NCBI RefSeq assembly: GCF_028453695.1
Contig: NC_135774.1
Span: 2,852,001-2,916,000 of the forward strand
DNA from: Augochlora pura
Taxonomy: Eukaryota > Arthropoda > Insecta > Hymenoptera > Halictidae
DNA: 64,000 nt
Reading direction: 5' to 3'
A program made the position numbers and the translations under genes. How positions within the stretch are numbered: position 1 is the first letter of the stretch; each line of letters starts with the position of its first letter. Under the pieces are notes generated by a model, which saw nothing but the letters and a program-made list of their open reading frames with translations, had not been told where the DNA came from and did not search any database. Positions 60,756 to 64,000 of this stretch are shown piece after piece.

Positions 60756-61322
60756 TACAGTAGCGGTCAAAAATTTAAGACGAATTTGATTTCAATTATA
60801 CACGTGTAATGTAAGTACTATCTTTCCAATCAGTTTCTTATTTTGGGATAACGAAGATAAATGCTTGACCTTCTAATTCTCGAAGGCTCGTGTGTTAAAT
60901 GTAAACATTGTTGAGTCAACAATATTGACAATATTTCTGTAATATTTACCGTAATATTACAGTAGAGAAATGTGAAAAATTAATAGATTCAATGCCAAAA
61001 AGATGTGCTGAGGTTATAAAAGATAATTGATTTTGGACGAAATACTAAATATTTGTATTGAAAACCATTTTTTTCTGTTTATTTTCTTCTATTATTTTGT
61101 AGTCTTAAACTTTTGTCAATGGAAATGTGACATAGATTTACTTTTCTGTTATATATTCTAACTAGTAAGTTCAAAACCGAACATAAATGTTTTTGTAACT
61201 GTTTAAATAAATGAGCAGACGATTATAATTAAAGATAGAACACGATAGCTTATGTTATTTATAAAATATTAATAATTCCTTTCTTTTCTCCTTCTCGTCT
61301 GAAATTTTTGTCCGCTACTGTG
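60756..61322. mobile_element. Tc1-like non-autonomous element
   Basis: The left end at 60758 (CAGTAGCGGTCAAAAATTT) pairs with the right end finishing at 61320 (reverse complement CAGTAGCGGACAAAAATTT), giving inverted repeats of about 25 bases. A TA precedes the left end; after the right end the bases read TGTA, so the target duplication is imperfect. The 563-base interior is AT-rich with no transposase frame. CAGT-type ends are typical of Tc1 relatives. Confidence 0.7.
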
Positions 61323-64000
61323 TATCCGTATCGATACAAATTCGGGAAACGCTTGACATTTGTGGGCGCGTGATTTTGGGAGGTTGCGTGGGAGTTTCCG
61401 GAGGCGAATTAATTTTCAACGGGTTGCTCTCCCGGCTAGAAAGTAATCTTCTCTGACCTTTGGGATGAAATATCGCCCGAACGCGGAACAGAATCTCGGA
61501 TCCGTAGTCCCGCCGTCTGGTTTTGCGGGAAGAAGCGAGCAAGGAGAACGACCTATTCGAAGACGTTTTGCTTCTTCTTCTGCTCCTCGGGAGAAAGGGA
61601 GCTAACTGGCTGCCGGTGGAGCTCTAGCCTCCGCGGATCACGTTCCTCGAGCCGATCGTGCGAGCAACAGTTTCGAATGTGGCTCTTTGGCTTACCTTTA
61701 AACGTAAAGGCGCGATCGGGACTCCGGTTCGCGTTGCGGTTCGTTGCGTAACGCGAATTTTTATTGCTCCGCGCGCACTGCCACGTTCGCGCGGTGCAAC
61801 ACGGCTGCAGATGGGCAAGTAGAAATCCGGAAGAGAGACGAGCACTTCGTCGAGGAGGAAGATCGGTTCCGAGGGTTCAAAGATCAGGGAAAGTGGAAGA
61901 GAACAGTGGTACGAAAACAATAATCAAATAATTGGACAATAATTGGACGAACTTAGAGTCTTCCGAGCTTGACAATTTATTTCTTTACCTCTTTAATTGT
62001 ACTTTCCTGTAATTTTGAAATTTTGACAAATACATCATGATCTTAGCATGCAATCTATACGTACCAAAATGTCGAAAAGACCAGCGAAAGAAATACTGTA
62101 TAATGAATAGAGGATTTGGAGGAATCGTGTAAATCGTCGAGGAAGCGGCCGATCGCGATGGAAACCAGTGATGCAAGTAGCGCATTCAAGTGCCTGTTTG
62201 TCGGGCAGAAGCTGCTGCACGCGAATACAGTGCTATTAACAATGAATATTAGCCCGGAACGTTTCACATCCCTAACGAAGCCACGCTTCAGCGACTCGAG
62301 ATATGAATCAAAGTAAACTGAAGCAAACAAGGCGCCGTCCCAGGGATCAATGCGGCCTATAGAAGGCGCACTTCCATAAAATGCATGGATGCGACCTCGG
62401 ACAACCCTCGCAGTTCACCTGCCCGAGGCAGCAAATCAGCCAAGATGGAGAGCCTGCCGTATACGATCTTAAAGGGGCAGGCTCGAGGCGCGGTAAGCCT
62501 CGTTCTCACCGGTCTAACGTCGACTTATCTCTATCATGCATCTGATTCCGATCACCCACGCTTCTTCAGGGACTATCTACGCAACCTGCAATTACTATTA
62601 GCTGAACTCTGTGTCGTATTAAAGCGATATCGATCATCGGATTCTTGTTGAAACTGGCGCTTCGTCGCACGAGGTATTTATTTGGAAAAATAAAATATTG
62701 TTTTCAAAAATATTGCAAAATTTTTTAAGAGTATCGCAGACTGTAATTGCACGATCTCCTATGGGTACCATTTTCTATAAATACTGTCGAGACAGGATCA
62801 GCGAGAGAATGGTGTCGCAATGAATTATTTTGTTCAGAAAGTACTGTAAAAGACGCAATGGATCAATTTTTAATCAACATCCCTTGTTACTTTAAAATCT
62901 CGTAAAATGTCTGCCTTAAAATCTTAGAAATATTTCGTAGATAGATGAACGCATTCTAGAATTTCGACAAATCTGTCCAGGGTGTGGACATGCCCTCACA
63001 TTTGCCATATAATACCCAGTCGATTAGGCGATCAGAAGACAAATAACGTGGCCGATCGACGACGCATCAAAATCCCGAGACTCTGAGAAACGTAGACGGT
63101 GTCCCTTTATTAATTCGTTCGACTATGCGATTCGCCGGAAAATCGCGCGTAGTTTCACCGTCCAATTAAACGTCACTTTCTAGCCGTGGTTTCTACATTA
63201 AGCGACCTTTAAACCGGCCCCGAACGACGCGCGCTCGGTTCCGCCGCATTAATCCTATTAATTTCGCGACGCGCCGCGACATTTAAAGTAGAAACAAATG
63301 ACCGGCGATTATACAGGCAACGTATCGTTGTTTCATGTTCAGGGACGATGTCGCCCGATTACAGGGGGGCGGTTTCTCGCGCGGTACAAACTGTCACGCA
63401 CTCGCTGCAACGATCCGCACAGTGTCTGGTTTCTCGAAGGAGAATTTAGGTCTCTAGGCGCTCAGCCTCCGGACGACGATTATTGATTTTTGTTTCGAAA
63501 AGAATCGCGAGATTGTTTGCACCGCGCTCCGCCGTTATTTTTATCGCCGCACCGAAACGTCCTACAAACCGAGACATTTGCAAAGTTTAAATAGACTGGC
63601 GCAACGTCGATAATCGTGGCAACGAATCTTTCGATATTTCGATCGGACCAGCGTCTTCTTTCGAAGAGCCTGCAAGTTGGTGTTCTAAAGAAAATCTAAA
63701 GTTACGCAAATCGTTCAGCTTCGGAGCAGAATTATCCGAGAGTCGTGAGAGGATTGAACCGAGAGTGGAATAATTATTGCTTGCCATACCGGATTTATGG
63801 CTCGAAGAGGGATCATTTTTCGTGAGCCGGCCGGTAGAATCTAACGCAATCGCGCTCGGGGAATATCGCGAATCGGAGGCCAAAGACGCGGCCCGTCGCG
63901 TGAAAGTTGTTCCTAGCCTGAGAAAGACACGTTCGCTCGCGACCGATGATGCATGCCGTTCGCCTAATTGGGGCGATATCTATCCAATTATTTTCAGGAA
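61323..64000. other. Gene-free DNA at the window end
   Basis: A CpG-rich block at 61.3-61.9 kb and mixed sequence beyond it. Short frames only; nothing supported. Confidence 0.4.

Noticed and set aside
1..64000. tRNA, rRNA, CRISPR or prokaryotic operon signals
   Set aside because: No cloverleaf with A/B boxes, no rRNA-like sequence and no regular spaced repeats were seen; introns and composition are those of an animal nuclear genome.

Overview
The window looks like nuclear DNA of an insect, most likely a hymenopteran (bee or ant type). Support comes from short introns with GT-AG ends, very uneven base composition with many CpGs, an ITG-peptide (prohormone-3-like) precursor, a class V myosin and a CCT epsilon gene. 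Species cannot be read from the sequence. Two 100-base N runs (3661-3760, 24520-24619) are assembly gaps.

Layout. 1-10346: no coding exon found; a possible 5' noncoding exon ends at 4679. 10347-23702 (+): a secreted, Thr/Pro-rich, trypsin-like serine protease of the CG8172 type. 25205-29519 (+): its tandem neighbour, a filzig-type protease; its first coding exon was not found. 29520-32900: intergenic, with a transposon copy. 32918-36172 (+): the ITG-like neuropeptide precursor, with a plausible TATA/Inr promoter and a noncoding first exon. 38697-39377 (+): two exon-like segments of unknown identity. 40161-43232 (+): chaperonin CCT epsilon, 543 residues in 7 exons, complete. 44632-54281 (-): class V myosin in 18 exons, complete except for the initiator exon; it converges on CCT5. 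54282-64000: no gene recognised; probably the long 5' region of the myosin plus transposon debris.

All five gene models were rebuilt by hand from splice sites, and their phases close. The protease comes to 985 codons, the ITG precursor to 227, CCT5 to 543 and the myosin to 1818 without its first residues. The two proteases share Cys spacing near the N terminus and three intron positions and phases in the catalytic domain, so they are an ancient tandem duplicate pair. The other genes are unrelated housekeeping or neuroendocrine loci.

The clearest non-genic signal is a set of short non-autonomous DNA transposons. Four families are bounded by TTAA and begin with CC (piggyBac-like insertion); one of them is present twice in opposite orientation about 12 kb apart. 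There is also a mariner remnant, a Tc1-like element and a further TIR element. A 7-copy, 26-bp minisatellite lies in a filzig intron. I found no CRISPR, rRNA, tRNA or viral gene.
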